The notes under the pieces were generated by a model. The model made no database searches and was not told where the DNA came from. It saw only the letters and a program-made list of their open reading frames with translations. A program made the position numbers and the translations under genes. A stretch of DNA of 64,000 bases from Ochotona curzoniae (taxonomy: Eukaryota > Chordata > Mammalia > Lagomorpha > Ochotonidae). Numbering within the stretch: position 1 is the first letter of the stretch; each line of letters starts with the position of its first letter. The stretch lies in contig NW_024466512.1 in assembly GCF_017591425.1 (NCBI RefSeq), positions 20,575,501 to 20,639,500 on the forward strand. Direction: 5' to 3'. This document shows, piece by piece, positions 63,001-64,000 of the stretch.

Positions 63001-63379
63001 AAAATAAACTGGAAAGAAAAATCATAGGCTAAAAAAACACAAAAAACAAACAAAATAGGGTGCAGCACTGACAAGTTTGCTAAGTATGTTTCATGCCATC
63101 TCAGGGAAATCCTGCCAACCAGAAACACTCCCTTCTTCCCACTAAAAATCCAAACATGGAAAACCAACGGCTGGGTGAAATTCTCCCTAATCATCTTAGA
63201 GGGAAAAATTGCCAACTTCACTCTCTCCCTGGACAACGTAGCTGGTGGGTAGAAACAGCACTGTGAGACCTGGGAGATCTGGCTTCAGGGTTTGTGACGT
63301 TCAGTTCACTGCTGGACTGCTTAGAAAGCAAACACGTGCATAGAAGGTTCTTAACCTGGTGTGTAAGACCTCCTGTGAG

Positions 63380-63640
63380 CTTATCCTGGTTGTTTCACTC
63401 CCCATCCAGCTCCCTGCTTGTGGCCTGGAAAAGCAGTAGCAGGGGATGGCCCAAAGCCTTAGGATCCTGCACCCACGTGAGAGACCCGGAAAAAGCTCCT
63501 GGCTTTGGATCAGCTTAGCTCTGGCCATTGCAGCCACTTTTGGAGTAAACCAGCAGAAGGAAGATCTTCCTCTCTGTCTCTCCTTCTCTCTGTATATCTG
63601 CCTTTCCAATAAAAAAAAATAATAAACATTTTTTTAAAAA
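63380..63640 (+). repeat. 5'-truncated C-type SINE
   Basis: Matches from 'actccccatccagctccctgc' to a 'tccaataaaaaaaaataat' tail. Confidence 0.8.
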
Positions 63641-63720
63641 ATGATCATGGGATTAAGGGCTGGATGATTGTATGAATGATGATGAATTAAAACACAAGTG
63701 TCATAAAAAGTATATGGTCA

Positions 63721-64000
63721 GGGCCTGGCGGCATGGCCTAGCGGCTTAAGTCCTCACCTTGAACGTACTAGAATCCCATATGGGCGCTGGTTCTAATCCC
63801 AGCAGCTCCACTTCCCATCCAGCTCCCTGCCTGTGGCCTGGGAAAGCAGTCGGGGACGGCCCAAAGCCTTGGGACACTGCACCCATGTGGGAGACCCGGA
63901 AGAGGTTTCTGGCTCCTGGCTTCGGACCAGCATAGCATCGGCCGTTGTGCTCACTTGCAGAGTGAATCATCGGACAGAAGATCTTTCTCACTGTCTCTCC
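63721..64000 (+). repeat. C-type SINE running off the window
   Basis: Starts agggcctggcggcatggcc; its tail lies beyond base 64000. Confidence 0.9.

Overview
This is a 64-kb piece of mammalian nuclear DNA, almost certainly from a lagomorph and more likely a pika (Ochotona) than a rabbit. About 60 copies of a tRNA-derived lagomorph C-type SINE are scattered through it. Their consensus, as it appears in the best copy (60484-60825), has a tRNA-like 5' part with a B box, a central 'cccatatggg' motif and a 'tctctccTctctgtatat...aataaaaataaataaatcttt' type tail. This differs from the rabbit C-repeat as I remember it; the species call is inference. Genes have small exons with GT-AG introns, CpG-rich promoters and long repeat-filled introns. 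No bacterial, phage or CRISPR features are present.

Four protein genes are recognisable, in the order AS3MT(-) - BORCS7(-) - CYP17A1(+) - WBP1L(-). This is the human 10q24.32 order seen in reverse, so synteny supports each call. AS3MT (about 0.2-5.9 kb, minus strand) is represented by exons 1-7; the 3' part of the gene runs off the left edge. Its start codon is split by intron 1. BORCS7 (about 11.07-17.7 kb, minus) is complete in five coding exons for 105 residues, one of them only 21 nt, with a polyadenylation signal at 11091-11096. CYP17A1 (42.46-47.68 kb, plus) is complete: eight exons with canonical splice sites add up to exactly 508 codons plus stop, all main catalytic residues are intact, and the promoter keeps a TATA-like box and a steroidogenic-factor-1 type site. 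WBP1L (about 53.55-58.7 kb, minus) contributes its transmembrane exon, its last coding exon and a 3'UTR of about 2.8 kb; its first exons lie beyond the right edge.

Between BORCS7 and CYP17A1 (about 18.6-36.6 kb) lies a repeat domain. It is made of several copies of one large element: a degenerate GC-rich tandem array of roughly 50-70 bp units, then a conserved segment of a few hundred bases, then an A-rich end. The copies sit in both orientations, and two of them form a long inverted repeat (about 23.58-24.34 kb against 25.74-26.80 kb). I could not see a reverse transcriptase frame; the best guess is the 3' region of a lagomorph-specific retroelement, possibly an L1 family. Older MIR, L2-like and L1M-like relics are found at 36.99, 37.93, 41.80, 44.98, 50.77, 51.1 and 61.5 kb.

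The genes are not one functional pathway: AS3MT detoxifies arsenic by methylation, BORCS7 is a subunit of the lysosome-positioning BORC complex, CYP17A1 is the 17-alpha-hydroxylase/17,20-lyase of steroid synthesis, and WBP1L is a membrane adaptor for WW-domain ubiquitin ligases. Their adjacency is an old syntenic block, and BORCS7-AS3MT read-through is known in human.
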